DNA from: Flavobacteriaceae bacterium GF1
GTDB taxonomy: Bacteria; Bacteroidota; Bacteroidia; Flavobacteriales; Flavobacteriaceae
Direction of reading: 5' to 3'
Assembly: GCA_009797885.1 (NCBI GenBank)
Contig: WNKP01000005.1
Coordinates: forward strand, 186,001-250,000
DNA length: 64,000 nt
The position numbers and the translations under genes are program-made. Shown here piece after piece: positions 34,463-43,647 of this stretch. Below the pieces are notes generated by a model. The model did no database searches. It had not been told where the DNA came from and saw only the letters and a list, made by a program, of their open reading frames with translations. Numbering within the stretch: position 1 is the stretch's first letter; each line of letters begins with the position of its first letter.

Positions 34463-35382
34463 TGGCCAAATATGTCATTGCCATCGTTGGCCCAACGGCC
34501 ATTGGAAAAACGGCTCGTGCCATTGCATTGGCCAAACACTTCGCGACAGAGATCATCTCCACGGATTCGCGGCAGTTTTTCAAAGAGATGCATATTGGCA
34601 CTGCCGTACCTTCACCTCAGGAATTGAACCAGATCAAACATCATTTTATTCAACATCTCAGTATTTTTGATTCCTATTCCGTAGGTGATTTTGAGCGGGA
34701 TACCCTTCTTTTATTGGAAAAACTGTTTCGTTCCCATGATGTTGTACTACTTGTGGGGGGAAGCGGACTCTATATGGATGCCGTTTTGTATGGGCTTGAT
34801 GATTTCCCGGAAACCGATCCCAGCTTAAGACATGGGTTAAATGCCGTTTTTACTAAAGAAGGGATAGGTGCCTTGCAGGACAGGCTACAAGAGTTGGATC
34901 CGGACTATTATGCCAAAGTGGATTTGGAGAACCCACATCGATTGATCAGGGCATTGGAAATCAGTATTTCCTCCGGAAGACCCTATTCCTCGTTTCTGGC
35001 GGGCAAAAAAAAAGAACGGGGGTTTACCCCCATACTTATTGGAATTGATGCGGAAAGGAAGGTCATTTATGAGCGAATAAACAGGCGCGTGGACAAAATG
35101 ATGAAAAATGGACTATTGGAGGAGGCCCGGGAATTGTTCAAGCACAGCACGTTAAATGCACTCAATACCGTTGGATATAAAGAGCTGTTTGCTCATTTTG
35201 AGGGAAAGATTACCTTGGAAAAGGCCGTTGGGGAAATAAAGAAAAATACCAGAAGGTTTGCCAAACGGCAATTGACCTGGTACAGAAAAAATGAACATCT
35301 GGTTTGGCTGGACCATACGTTGTCCGACGCCGAATTCATCAGTAACGTCGAACACCTTTTAAAAGAACGTTCCCATGCGTAA
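34462..35382 (+). CDS. miaA: tRNA dimethylallyltransferase
   Basis: 306 residues. P-loop GPTAIGKT (10-17), DSRQFF (35-40) which contacts the flipped A37, HHFIQHLSIFDSYSVGDFER (~60-79), LVGGSGLYMDAVLYGLDD and the C-terminal TRRFAKRQLTWYRK. It adds a dimethylallyl group to adenosine 37 of tRNAs reading codons that begin with U. Cytoplasmic. The ATG shares one base with the channel's stop codon, and the gene overlaps gluconokinase by 8 bp, so translation is coupled. Confidence 0.96.
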   Translation: MAKYVIAIVGPTAIGKTARAIALAKHFATEIISTDSRQFFKEMHIGTAVPSPQELNQIKHHFIQHLSIFDSYSVGDFERDTLLLLEKLFRSHDVVLLVGGSGLYMDAVLYGLDDFPETDPSLRHGLNAVFTKEGIGALQDRLQELDPDYYAKVDLENPHRLIRALEISISSGRPYSSFLAGKKKERGFTPILIGIDAERKVIYERINRRVDKMMKNGLLEEARELFKHSTLNALNTVGYKELFAHFEGKITLEKAVGEIKKNTRRFAKRQLTWYRKNEHLVWLDHTLSDAEFISNVEHLLKERSHA

Positions 35383-35863
35383 ACCCAAACTTTATGTAAT
35401 CATGGGGGTATCCGGAACCGGCAAAACCACTATCGGTAATCTATTGGCAAAGGCCATTGGCATTCCCTTTTTTGATGGGGATGATTTTCATCCAAGGGCA
35501 AACCTCGAAAAAATGGAATCCGGTCAGCCACTCAATGATGATGATCGCCATGGTTGGCTGGTTTCATTGAACCAACTGTTAAAATCCAAAAAGGAATCCG
35601 GGGCAATCGTAGCTTGCTCCGCTCTTAAAAAAACGTATCGCACCATTCTGATCGATGGTTTAACGGACCAATTGAAGTTTATTTTTTTGCAAGGAACTTT
35701 TGAAGAGGTAAAAACAAGAATGGAGCAACGAAAAGGGCATTTCATGCCCTTGGAATTGCTACAATCCCAATTTGAAACCTTGGAGGAACCGGAGAATGCC
35801 ATAAAAGTGTCCATAAGGGACGCCCCATCCCAAATACTCCAAAAACTGCTGGATCAGCTATAA
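35375..35863 (+). CDS. gntK: gluconokinase
   Basis: 162 residues, usual for the GntK/IdnK family. Motifs: P-loop VSGTGKTTIG (12-21), FFDGDDFHPRANLEKMESG with the substrate loop, PLNDDDRHGWL, ACSALKKTYR and FLQGTFEEVKTRMEQRKGHFMP. It phosphorylates D-gluconate to 6-phosphogluconate, feeding the pentose phosphate pathway. It is the last gene of the run; a strong hairpin follows 48 bp later. No gluconate transporter or dehydratase is nearby. Confidence 0.94.
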   Translation: MRKPKLYVIMGVSGTGKTTIGNLLAKAIGIPFFDGDDFHPRANLEKMESGQPLNDDDRHGWLVSLNQLLKSKKESGAIVACSALKKTYRTILIDGLTDQLKFIFLQGTFEEVKTRMEQRKGHFMPLELLQSQFETLEEPENAIKVSIRDAPSQILQKLLDQL

Positions 35864-35911
35864 TTGACATTCCCATCACTTCCGTTTCGGATAGTATAGG
35901 TATTAAAACAA

Positions 35912-35937
35912 TAAGACCGCCCCAAGGGGCGGTCTTA
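35912..35937. terminator. hairpin between convergent gntK and response-regulator genes
   Basis: Perfect 12-bp stem TAAGACCGCCCC (35912-35923) / GGGGCGGTCTTA (35926-35937) with an AA between the arms, so the real loop is probably 4-6 nt. There is no long T run on either side, but position between two converging units makes a bidirectional terminator likely. Confidence 0.7.
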
Positions 35938-35957
35938 GTATATGCTTCTGTGCACCA

Positions 35958-36677
35958 CTACATGGTTTCACCTTCCGTTTTTATGACCAGACGGAAGCCT
36001 TCTCCATGAATATTCAATATTTCAACCACATCATCGCGCTTTAAATATTTGCGCAATTTGGCAATATATACGTCCATACTTCTGGAAGTGAAATAGTTGT
36101 CATCCCGCCAAATCTTTGTCAACGCCAATTCCCTGGGCATTAGGTCGTTCTCATGAAGTGCCAAAAGTCGTAACAGTTCGTTTTCCTTTGGTGATAATTT
36201 AATGGGTTCCTCATCCATATATTTTAGGAAGCGGAGTTTGGAGTTCAAATGGAAGTTTCCTATTTGAAATTCAAACTGCTTACTGTCGGCCAATGAATTG
36301 GATGCCTTTCGTTGGAGTATTGCCTTGAGTTTCATAAGCAGTACCTCAGAATCAAAAGGCTTGTTCAAGTAATCATCCGCGCCGGCTTTGTACCCCTTGA
36401 GTACATCTTCCTTCATGGTTTTTGCCGTCAAAAAGATAATAGGCACATTTTCATTCTTCTCACGGATTTCCTTGGCAAGGGTAAAGCCATCCTTGTAGGG
36501 CATCATCACATCTAAAATACAGACATCAAAGTTGTCCTTTTTAAACTTTTCAAAACCCTCCATCCCATTCTTGGCAAGAACAACATCAAAATCATTCATT
36601 TGGAGATAGTCCTTTAATACTATTCCAAAATTTGGGTCATCCTCTACCAACAATATTTTTTTATTCTCTGTTTCCAT
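35958..36677 (-). CDS. OmpR-family response regulator
   Basis: 239 residues. Receiver: acidic pair in LLVEDDPNF, phospho-acceptor Asp56 (CILDVMMP), Thr84, Lys106 (YLNKPF). C-terminal winged helix (~135-235): LSPKENELLRLLALHENDLM, DDNYFTSRSMDVYIAKLRKY, VEILNIHGEGFRLV. It resembles Bacteroidota RprY. It is 5 bp downstream of its histidine kinase on the same transcript. Targets unknown. Confidence 0.94.
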   Translation of the reverse strand: METENKKILLVEDDPNFGIVLKDYLQMNDFDVVLAKNGMEGFEKFKKDNFDVCILDVMMPYKDGFTLAKEIREKNENVPIIFLTAKTMKEDVLKGYKAGADDYLNKPFDSEVLLMKLKAILQRKASNSLADSKQFEFQIGNFHLNSKLRFLKYMDEEPIKLSPKENELLRLLALHENDLMPRELALTKIWRDDNYFTSRSMDVYIAKLRKYLKRDDVVEILNIHGEGFRLVIKTEGETM

Positions 36678-36682
36678 ACAAT

Positions 36683-38260
36683 TTAAATTAAAGGTAGCTT
36701 TATGAAGAAAGTACTTCCCTTCCCTTTTTCACTCTCCACATAAATCTCACCTTGGTGATCATCTACTATTTTTTTAACGTAGGCCAATCCTAAACCGTGG
36801 CCTTTTACATTATGTATATTCCCGGTATGTTCCCGGTAAAATTTTTCAAAAATTCTTTTTTGGACCGCTTTGCTCATCCCTGCCCCTTGATCTTGTACCC
36901 TGATGACCACGAAATTCTTTGCAATCTCCGTAAATACATCAATTTTTGGGGATTCAGGGGAATACTTAATGGCATTATCCAAAATATTTACTATGACATT
37001 GGTAAAATGTACATCATTGGCCAAAACATCCGAACGTTCGGCATCCAGATGTGTATGGATGTAACCTCCCCTATCCTGGACTATCAACTCTACATGGGCC
37101 ATGGCATCGGTAATAATGTCATGGACATCTACGCGATCCTTATTGATATCCAACTGATTCTTTTCCAACTTTGAAATACGCAGTACATTTTCCACCTGTG
37201 CATGCATCCGCTTGTTCTCATCCCTGATCATTCCCAAATAACGCGTCAACTTATCCGCATCTCCAATGGATTTTGGATTTCGTATGGCCTCTACGGCCAG
37301 GTTAATTGTGGCAATCGGTGTTTTGAACTCATGGGTCATATTGTTAATGAAGTCCGATTTAATTTCCGAAATCTGCTTCTGCTGTATCAGCTGATAAATG
37401 GCACTGGAATACGCCACTACAATCACCAAAGTGAACAATAGGGATAAAATGGCCATGGTCATTATACTGCTGAGCAAGAACTTTTTCTTTTGGGGAAAGC
37501 TCAATAGCAATGAAAAGTTGGTCTGGCCCTCGCTATCCCTAAAAATCAAGGTCCTATAAATTGTACCCTTATCAAATTTGAATTTTTTGGACCTTACCTT
37601 GGTGGGAAAACCACGACTATAAATTCCATATTCATAATCGATGGCGATGCCCCTATTTTCAAGCTCCCGATTCAGCAAAAGTTCCAACTCCTGTCTGGAT
37701 ACCCGTTCATGGATAGGCACTGTTTTGGCCATTTCACTAAAAACGTCCTCATACACAGCTTTATCAATTGCCGAAAGCCCACCTATTTTTTCCACCCTTT
37801 GAATGGGGGTCAACGCATAACGTTTCCCATCCAAGCCATAATCTTCCTTATAAATAGCGGATGTGCGCCTACTGGTAAAATTCTTTATCGTTGTTGAATC
37901 ATCTAAAGCGTTGTCAAAGAACATGGACGAGATATCATAGTTTTCTTCCAATATACCATGGGAATAAAACTTAATTTCGTCAGAATTCAAATCCCGATCA
38001 ACGAAGAATATGTTTCGTAAATGAGCTGATTTAGGCTGTTCAACACTGTCTACCAATTCTGCAACGCGGTCCACGTAGTCCTTGCGTTCCCTACTTTCAA
38101 CCCTATCGGCCACCTCTCCCAAAACATCTTCGACCGTATTTGAAAACTGCTCCCGCTTGTCGTCTACCGATTTTTGAATCCAATAAACCTGTACTGAAAT
38201 AATACCGACGAGTGAGAGACTCATCAAAATGACCAGAAGAACAAATCGTCTCTTGTTCAT
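36683..38260 (-). CDS. membrane sensor histidine kinase (RprX-like)
   Basis: 525 residues. TM1 ~7-28, a periplasmic sensor region ~30-258, TM2 ~262-286. HisKA with His310 (INNMTHEFKTPIATINLA), then HATPase_c: N box FTNVIVNILDNAIKYSPES, G1 DQGAGMS, F box, G2 GHGLGLAYVKKIV. Trans-autophosphorylates and passes phosphate to the OmpR-type partner 5 bp downstream. The periplasmic signal is unknown; RprX homologues are linked to envelope or antibiotic stress, so that role is tentative. The -7 promoter box is only 5 bp before the ATG. Confidence 0.94.
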   Translation of the reverse strand: MNKRRFVLLVILMSLSLVGIISVQVYWIQKSVDDKREQFSNTVEDVLGEVADRVESRERKDYVDRVAELVDSVEQPKSAHLRNIFFVDRDLNSDEIKFYSHGILEENYDISSMFFDNALDDSTTIKNFTSRRTSAIYKEDYGLDGKRYALTPIQRVEKIGGLSAIDKAVYEDVFSEMAKTVPIHERVSRQELELLLNRELENRGIAIDYEYGIYSRGFPTKVRSKKFKFDKGTIYRTLIFRDSEGQTNFSLLLSFPQKKKFLLSSIMTMAILSLLFTLVIVVAYSSAIYQLIQQKQISEIKSDFINNMTHEFKTPIATINLAVEAIRNPKSIGDADKLTRYLGMIRDENKRMHAQVENVLRISKLEKNQLDINKDRVDVHDIITDAMAHVELIVQDRGGYIHTHLDAERSDVLANDVHFTNVIVNILDNAIKYSPESPKIDVFTEIAKNFVVIRVQDQGAGMSKAVQKRIFEKFYREHTGNIHNVKGHGLGLAYVKKIVDDHQGEIYVESEKGKGSTFFIKLPLI

Positions 38261-38265
38261 TTACT

Positions 38266-38273
38266 CAAAATTA
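38266..38273 (-). promoter_or_regulatory. -7 promoter element (TAATTTTG) touching the histidine kinase start
   Basis: Minus-strand TAATTTTG with its G at 38266; 5 bp (AGTAA) then separate it from the ATG at 38260. Same close geometry as smpB, implying a leaderless or near-leaderless mRNA. No good -33 TTG. Confidence 0.4.
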
Positions 38274-38330
38274 GAAATTTAACATTCAGCGCCTTTGGCG
38301 TTTAACCTATCATTAACAAAAATGTTAAAG

Positions 38331-38924
38331 TCATGATTTTTTTAAAGCTTTTGTCAAAATTATTTTGTGGAGCTTTCCAACGTCTTTTTTGGTCTGCTTT
38401 AAATCGATATTTTCTATGATATGATCGGCCAGTGGAATCTTGGTTTCATCTGATAATTGGTTTCTCAATCGTGCCCTAATTTGCCCTTCCGACATGGCAT
38501 CCCTACCCATAACCCTTTGAATTCTAACCTGTTCCGGAGCTGTAACCAGAATGACCATGTCGTAGCTCTTCTGCATCTTGTTCTCAAAAATCAAAGCTGT
38601 TTCTTGGATTACATAGGGAAAATCCCTGCTCTGGACCCAACTTGAAAAATGCCTTCGTACTGCTGGATGGACCACGGCATTTAACTGTTTTAGCTTTTCC
38701 TTTTCATTAAATACAATTTTGGAAATGAACGCTTTGTTTAACTTTTTATCATGGTATGCCTCAGGACCAAATAATTGGACGATGTCCTTTCTAACCTCTT
38801 CTGAATCAACCATTAACAACTTGGCCTCTTCATCGGAATCATAAACGGGAACCCCTAATTCCCTGAAAAATGCGGCTACGGTACTCTTTCCACTCCCCAT
38901 ACCGCCGGTCAACCCTACTATCAT
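38331..38924 (-). CDS. coaE: dephospho-CoA kinase
   Basis: 197 residues. P-loop GLTGGMGSGKST (4-15), VPVYDSDEEAKLLM, VVHPAVRRHF, ALIFENKMQKSYDMVILVTA, RDAMSEGQIRARLRNQLSDE. It carries out the last step of coenzyme A synthesis, phosphorylating the ribose 3'-OH of dephospho-CoA. Its start overlaps the stop of the YbbR gene by 4 bp, so the two are co-translated. Cytoplasmic. Confidence 0.95.
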   Translation of the reverse strand: MIVGLTGGMGSGKSTVAAFFRELGVPVYDSDEEAKLLMVDSEEVRKDIVQLFGPEAYHDKKLNKAFISKIVFNEKEKLKQLNAVVHPAVRRHFSSWVQSRDFPYVIQETALIFENKMQKSYDMVILVTAPEQVRIQRVMGRDAMSEGQIRARLRNQLSDETKIPLADHIIENIDLKQTKKDVGKLHKIILTKALKKS

Positions 38925-39877
38925 ATCTTTTCTAAAACAAACTCTACCCTATTTTGCAATAATCGTACTGAGAATACATCGTCGGGCTTCTTTTCCAACT
39001 CAATGAAAAGGTATTTTTTATCTACAAGGGCATCATAGTCCACAAAAACTTCAAAATCCGTTGTTTTCAGGTCTTTCAATTGTTCGATCCCCGCTTTACA
39101 GACGATGGTAATATGATCGGGAAACGTCCTTAAACGAAAACCTTCCGGAACGTGGCGTGTTTTTATCCCAATAACGAACTCCTTTTCCGAAAAACGTACT
39201 ACTTCCCCAGAAACCGTTACCTTTTTTGTATCAATTACAATATTCCCCAGGGAATCCAGCGATTCCAAAGCCAGTTCTCTTGAAAAATTGGCCGAAACCT
39301 CATTTAACTCAAAAGGGACGGTGGATATTTCCTTGACCTTGCTGATGAATTTCTTGGGGCCCCTAATCCTAATGCTATCCGGGTTTACCTTAAGCGGACC
39401 TTTTAGCAAGTGGTTTTGGGCCAATTGGAGGCTTATCTTGGGCAAAACCGGAACGTGCTTGAAATCCACCCGATAAAGATCGGTATAGAAAATGGGGGCA
39501 TCCAGTTCTATTAAGGAAACACTATTGGGCAGTTGCCGTTCCATCTGATTCTTAACCGTATTTGCGGTCAGGAAGTATTCCCCTTCCTGCTCAAGAACGC
39601 CGCCCAAATCCAACACTATCGATTTGGGACTTAGGGAATACCCCAAAAATTGAAAACCACTGGCCTTTATCTTGGCAGTCAATAGCCGACTGGAATTACG
39701 GTTTAAGAGCAAACTATCCGGGATATTTTGGTGGACAATCCTAAAGTTGGCCCTGGATTCGTAGACTTCCGATAGTTTGCTAATGGCCCATGCCAAAAAA
39801 GAACAAAGCAGAAACAGCAGGAAAACCTTTAGTTTCCTTTGGTTCAATTTCCCTAAAGCCCTTTTTATACTGCTCAC
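38921..39877 (-). CDS. YbbR-domain (CdaR-like) membrane-anchored protein
   Basis: 318 residues. One N-terminal TM helix (~17-34, KVFLLFLLCSFLAWAISKLS) and then repeated YbbR-type beta domains in the periplasm (FKHVPVLPKISLQLAQNHLL; VNPDSIRIRGPKKFISKVKE; VTVSGEVVRFSEKEFVIGIK). In Firmicutes YbbR/CdaR regulates the cyclic-di-AMP synthase CdaA; no such cyclase gene is in this window, so the role is open. It is coupled by 4-bp overlaps to coaE downstream and the glycosyltransferase upstream, a gene trio I believe is common in flavobacteria. Confidence 0.8.
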   Translation of the reverse strand: MSSIKRALGKLNQRKLKVFLLFLLCSFLAWAISKLSEVYESRANFRIVHQNIPDSLLLNRNSSRLLTAKIKASGFQFLGYSLSPKSIVLDLGGVLEQEGEYFLTANTVKNQMERQLPNSVSLIELDAPIFYTDLYRVDFKHVPVLPKISLQLAQNHLLKGPLKVNPDSIRIRGPKKFISKVKEISTVPFELNEVSANFSRELALESLDSLGNIVIDTKKVTVSGEVVRFSEKEFVIGIKTRHVPEGFRLRTFPDHITIVCKAGIEQLKDLKTTDFEVFVDYDALVDKKYLFIELEKKPDDVFSVRLLQNRVEFVLEKI

Positions 39878-40884
39878 CCTTTTTTAAAAAACAAGTTAGG
39901 AAATACCGTTTCTGGTTCTTTAGGGTTAAAATTAAGTAAGATGGTTGATTTAAGAAAACCCAAGCCGTAGCCAAAAAACTGAACAACAACGGCCACAATG
40001 GACAAAAGGGCTACGATCATACTCTTGTTCATGAATAGGGAATCCATAAAAACAAGCAGGAAATACAGTCCAAAAAGCACGCTAAGATACCACCATCCCA
40101 AAATCATCAATACCATGGAAGTGAATAGTAGGACCATAAAACAGGTAGGAAACCAATAGGTAGGTTTAGCCGTTTCTGGATGCCATTGGTTTAAAATGCC
40201 CCTTACCATGCCAAATTTTTTGACCTGAGTATGGAACTTGCCCCAATCTATCCTACGTTTGTGATAGACAAAGGCTTTAGGAAAGAATCGGGTCCTATAC
40301 CCCGCTTTCCAAATACGAAAGGTCAAATCTGGATCTTCCCCTGGATGAATGCTACCAAATCCCTTGGTTTTTTTGAACAACTCTTGGGAAATACCCATAT
40401 TAAAGCTTCTGGGCTGGAATTTTCCGAGTGTCTTTTTTCTGCCACGGATACCCCCTGTGGTCCAAAGCGATGTCATGGCATAATTGATTGCCTTCTGAAC
40501 ATTACTGAAGGAATGGTGGGCCGCATCGGCTCCCCCAAAACAATGGACAAAATCCTGTCCAAGCTCCCTATCCACTTCATTCAAGTACTGTGGGGGAAGG
40601 ATACAGTCCGAATCCAGGACAATAAAATAGTTGCCCCTGGCCTTTTTCATCCCATAATTTCTGGAATCCCCAGGACCTGTATTTTCCTTTTTGTAGTATG
40701 AAATTTGTAGCCCATCACTAAAATCATCCACCACCTTTTCCGAGGTTTTTGTGGAGCCATCCTCTATAATGACCACTTCAAAATCCCCCTTATAATCCAT
40801 TTGAACCATACTTTCCAGTAGTTCTTGGATTTCATCCGGTCGGTTATAAACGGGGATGATAAAAGAAAAATGCCATCGATCCAT
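39874..40884 (-). CDS. family 2 glycosyltransferase with C-terminal membrane helices
   Basis: 336 residues. GT-A fold: SFIIPVYNRPDEIQELLESM (7-26), VIIEDGSTK, DSD metal-binding triad (91-93, IVLDSDCILPP), and HPGEDPDLTFRIWKAG with the catalytic acidic residue. The last ~90 residues contain two or three TM helices (CFMVLLFTSMVLMILGWWYL; MIVALLSIVAVVVQFFGYGL). It transfers a sugar from an activated donor, probably to a lipid or polysaccharide on the inner membrane; donor and acceptor unknown. It overlaps the YbbR gene by 4 bp. Confidence 0.9.
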   Translation of the reverse strand: MDRWHFSFIIPVYNRPDEIQELLESMVQMDYKGDFEVVIIEDGSTKTSEKVVDDFSDGLQISYYKKENTGPGDSRNYGMKKARGNYFIVLDSDCILPPQYLNEVDRELGQDFVHCFGGADAAHHSFSNVQKAINYAMTSLWTTGGIRGRKKTLGKFQPRSFNMGISQELFKKTKGFGSIHPGEDPDLTFRIWKAGYRTRFFPKAFVYHKRRIDWGKFHTQVKKFGMVRGILNQWHPETAKPTYWFPTCFMVLLFTSMVLMILGWWYLSVLFGLYFLLVFMDSLFMNKSMIVALLSIVAVVVQFFGYGLGFLKSTILLNFNPKEPETVFPNLFFKKG

Positions 40885-40962
40885 AGGTAAACATATAAGC
40901 GGACGCCCAAAAACAACTCAAATGTCAATTTGAACACCCACCTAAATGCTACGGGCGGGCGG

Positions 40963-41010
40963 GCAGTCGAAAATATTTAAAATTCTGGAATTCAAATAGG
41001 TTTCGACTGC
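40963..41010. repeat. intergenic inverted repeat with GCAGTCGAAA / TTTCGACTGC arms
   Basis: Perfect 10-bp arms at 40963-40972 and 41001-41010 with a 28-bp AT-rich spacer; the right arm continues into GCTCAACC. The string TTTCGACTGCGCTCAAC is, from memory, a frequently repeated intergenic motif in flavobacterial genomes, so this may be a REP-like element. Only one copy is in this window. It lies in a 190-bp gap upstream of the glycosyltransferase and downstream of fabI. Confidence 0.6.
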
Positions 41011-41075
41011 GCTCAACCGGACAAACGCTATTTTTTATGGTTTTTAGACAGCCTCTTTAGAGTAGACTTCATTCA

Positions 41076-41888
41076 TTATTCGCTAAAAACATCGATCACT
41101 TCCTGGCTGACCCCAGTATTGGAGAAACCACCATCATGGAAGAGATTTTGCATAGTGACTTTTTTGGTCAGATCCGAGAACAAGCTCACCGTGTAATTTG
41201 CACAATCATCCGCTGTAGCATTTCCCAAAGGTGACATTTTTTCCGCATATGCAATAAAACCATCAAAACCCTTTACCCCTTGCCCTGCCGTAGTGGGCGT
41301 TGGTGATTGGGAAATGGTGTTCACCCTTACGTTCTTTTCCTTGCCAAAAAAGTATCCAAAACTGCGGGCAACGGATTCCAAATAGGCCTTATTATCGGCC
41401 ATATCATTATAATCCGGGAAGGTGCGCTGTGCTGCCATATAGGTCAAGGCCACAATGCTTCCCCATTCGTTCATGGCATCGGCCTTGTACAAGGTCTGCA
41501 TCACTTTGTGAAATGAAAGTGCGGAAACATCCCATCCCTTAGTGGTAAAATCATATTTTTCATCCGTATAGTGACGGCCTTTTCGAACGTTTATGGACAT
41601 TCCAATGGAGTGCAGGACAAAGTCAAGTTTTCCTCCCAACAGTTCCATGGACTTGGAAACCAAATTTTGTAAATCCTCCTCATTGGTCGCATCTGCGGGA
41701 ACAATTTCCGAAGCTGTTTTTTCCGCCAGGGTCTTTATTTGCCCCATTCGCATGGCGATTGGTGCATTGGTCAGCACAAATTCCCCTCCTTCCTCATGCA
41801 CGCGTTCAGCAGTTTTCCAGGCAATGGAGTTTTCGTCCAAAGCCCCAAAAATAATTCCCTTTTTTCCTTTCAATAAGTTATGCCCCAT
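41076..41888 (-). CDS. fabI: enoyl-[acyl-carrier-protein] reductase (NADH)
   Basis: 270 residues, FabI-type SDR. N-terminal KGKKGIIFGALDENSIAWKT binds NADH; catalytic Tyr160 and Lys167 are in YNDMADNK (Y-x6-K), with Tyr150 in ALTYMAAQRT. VNTISQSPTPTTAGQGVKGF covers the substrate loop. It reduces trans-2-enoyl-ACP in the last step of each fatty-acid elongation cycle and is the triclosan target in other bacteria. Single gene with its own -7 element. Confidence 0.96.
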   Translation of the reverse strand: MGHNLLKGKKGIIFGALDENSIAWKTAERVHEEGGEFVLTNAPIAMRMGQIKTLAEKTASEIVPADATNEEDLQNLVSKSMELLGGKLDFVLHSIGMSINVRKGRHYTDEKYDFTTKGWDVSALSFHKVMQTLYKADAMNEWGSIVALTYMAAQRTFPDYNDMADNKAYLESVARSFGYFFGKEKNVRVNTISQSPTPTTAGQGVKGFDGFIAYAEKMSPLGNATADDCANYTVSLFSDLTKKVTMQNLFHDGGFSNTGVSQEVIDVFSE

Positions 41889-41909
41889 TGTTTGTCGGTT
41901 TTAGTGCTG

Positions 41910-41917
41910 CAAAGATA
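41910..41917 (-). promoter_or_regulatory. -7 promoter element (TATCTTTG) for fabI
   Basis: Minus-strand TATCTTTG ends 21 bp before the ATG at 41888, implying a leader of ~16 nt. No TTG at the -33 distance. Confidence 0.45.
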
Positions 41918-41969
41918 TGGATTTCAAAAGTTGTTAAAAGTCTTTGATTGCGTGTTCGCCCTCCCAATC

Positions 41970-43628
41970 CTAATTCTCATGTAGCAACTGCTTGGCATGG
42001 GAAACCGCCGAATCCGAAAACGACTTCCCCCCTAGCATTTCAGCCAGTTCCTGAACGCGTTCATCCCCTATCAATCGCTTCATTTTTGTTGAAGTGGTAT
42101 TTCCTATTTCTTCTTTGTACACTTTGAACTGGTGCTCCCCTTTGGAGGCAACCTGTGGTAAATGTGTAATGGAGAACATTTGCATGTTATGCGCCATCCC
42201 TTTCATGATTTCCCCCATCTTATTTGAGATTTCCCCGGAAACCCCGGTATCGATCTCATCAAAAATGAGGGTGGGCAATTTTTCATAGGAGGCCAATATG
42301 GATTTGATGGCCAACATGATTCGTGAAAGCTCCCCGCCCGAGGCTACTTTTTTTAGTTCTCCATAATGGGAGCCTTTGTTCGCAGAGAATTGAAATAGCA
42401 AGCCATCCATTCCATTTCGTTTAAAGTCTTCCAATGGAAATAGTTCAATTTTGAATGAAGCTGCTTGCATCCCCAAGGACGAAATACGTTCCGTCAACTT
42501 CTTCCCCAGCATTGGAATGGCCTTTTGCCTGCGCTGTCTTATCGCCCTCCCAACTTCTTCAAGGTCTTTTTTACGTTGGGCCACCTCCAACTCCTTTTGT
42601 TGGATGGTGTCATCAATATTTAAGGAAGTTCCCACTTTTTGCGCCAGATCTTCCTTAATGGTCAATAATTCATCCACCTCACTTACTTGATGTTTTTTAA
42701 ACAGGTCATGAAGCAATTGTAATTCTCCGTTTACCTTCTCCAAACGTTCCGGATTTGGCTCTATGGCTTCGGAGAGGTTCTCAAGTTCATTTCCCAAATC
42801 CGTAAGTTCTATCGCAATGGATTGCACCCTATCATTGAGGTTTCCGTACTTTTTGCCAAATTCGCTGAGTCGCTGGGTCAATTGTTTAAGCTGTGTAATG
42901 GAACTTAATATGCCCATTTGCTCTTCATTCAATAATTGATGGGAATTGGACAAGAGTTCCATCAAACTTTCCACATTGTTCAAGGCTTCGTATTCGGCCT
43001 CCAATTCTTCCACAATGCCGTGGTCCAATGTGACATTTTCCAGTTCCTGCAATAAAAAGGAATTGTAATCCAAATCCTTTTCAGCTTCGTTTTTATGGGC
43101 AATTAGGCGTTCAAGTTCCCTGGACGCCAGATTGTACCCCTGCAACCTGGCACCGTAATTATCCAATAGGTCCGTATTGCCCGCCAAGGCATCAATTACC
43201 CGAAATTGAAAGGCATTATCCGTAAGCTGTAGGGTTTGGTGTTGGGAATGGATGTCCACCAACAGCCTTCCCAGAGTGGATAGGACGTCCAAAGTAACCG
43301 GAGTGTCATTGACAAAGGCCCTGGACTTTCCGCTGGGCAATATCTCCCTTCGCATAATGGTCTGCTGCTCATAATCCAGGTCATTGTCCTTAAAATAACG
43401 CTTTAAGTTATAGTTGGAGATCGAAAATTCGGCTTCAATGACACATTTGGAGGAACCGTCCTTTAGGGATGATAAATCGGCACGCTTTCCCAAGACCAAT
43501 GAAAGGGCCCCCAAAAGAATGGACTTACCCGCTCCCGTTTCACCGGTAATTGTGGTAAAACCGGCATCAAAGGACACATTTAGGTCATCAATAAGGGCAA
43601 AGTTTTTTATGGAAAGTTGGACTAGCAC
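41970..43628 (-). CDS. recN: DNA repair protein RecN
   Basis: 552 residues from a GTG start at 43628 (MLVQLSIKNFALIDD, the conserved RecN opening). Walker A in ITGETGAGKSILLGAL (Lys35), two long coiled-coil arms (~150-370), then ABC signature VASGGELSRIMLA and Walker B TLIFDEIDTGVSGE near 455. It is an SMC-like ATPase that holds broken DNA ends for recombination. SOS control is common elsewhere but no LexA box is visible. It lies 53 bp after the DUF4835 gene and has its own -7 element. Confidence 0.96.
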   Translation of the reverse strand: MLVQLSIKNFALIDDLNVSFDAGFTTITGETGAGKSILLGALSLVLGKRADLSSLKDGSSKCVIEAEFSISNYNLKRYFKDNDLDYEQQTIMRREILPSGKSRAFVNDTPVTLDVLSTLGRLLVDIHSQHQTLQLTDNAFQFRVIDALAGNTDLLDNYGARLQGYNLASRELERLIAHKNEAEKDLDYNSFLLQELENVTLDHGIVEELEAEYEALNNVESLMELLSNSHQLLNEEQMGILSSITQLKQLTQRLSEFGKKYGNLNDRVQSIAIELTDLGNELENLSEAIEPNPERLEKVNGELQLLHDLFKKHQVSEVDELLTIKEDLAQKVGTSLNIDDTIQQKELEVAQRKKDLEEVGRAIRQRRQKAIPMLGKKLTERISSLGMQAASFKIELFPLEDFKRNGMDGLLFQFSANKGSHYGELKKVASGGELSRIMLAIKSILASYEKLPTLIFDEIDTGVSGEISNKMGEIMKGMAHNMQMFSITHLPQVASKGEHQFKVYKEEIGNTTSTKMKRLIGDERVQELAEMLGGKSFSDSAVSHAKQLLHEN

Positions 43629-43647
43629 CTCTCTTTATTTAGGCTAG

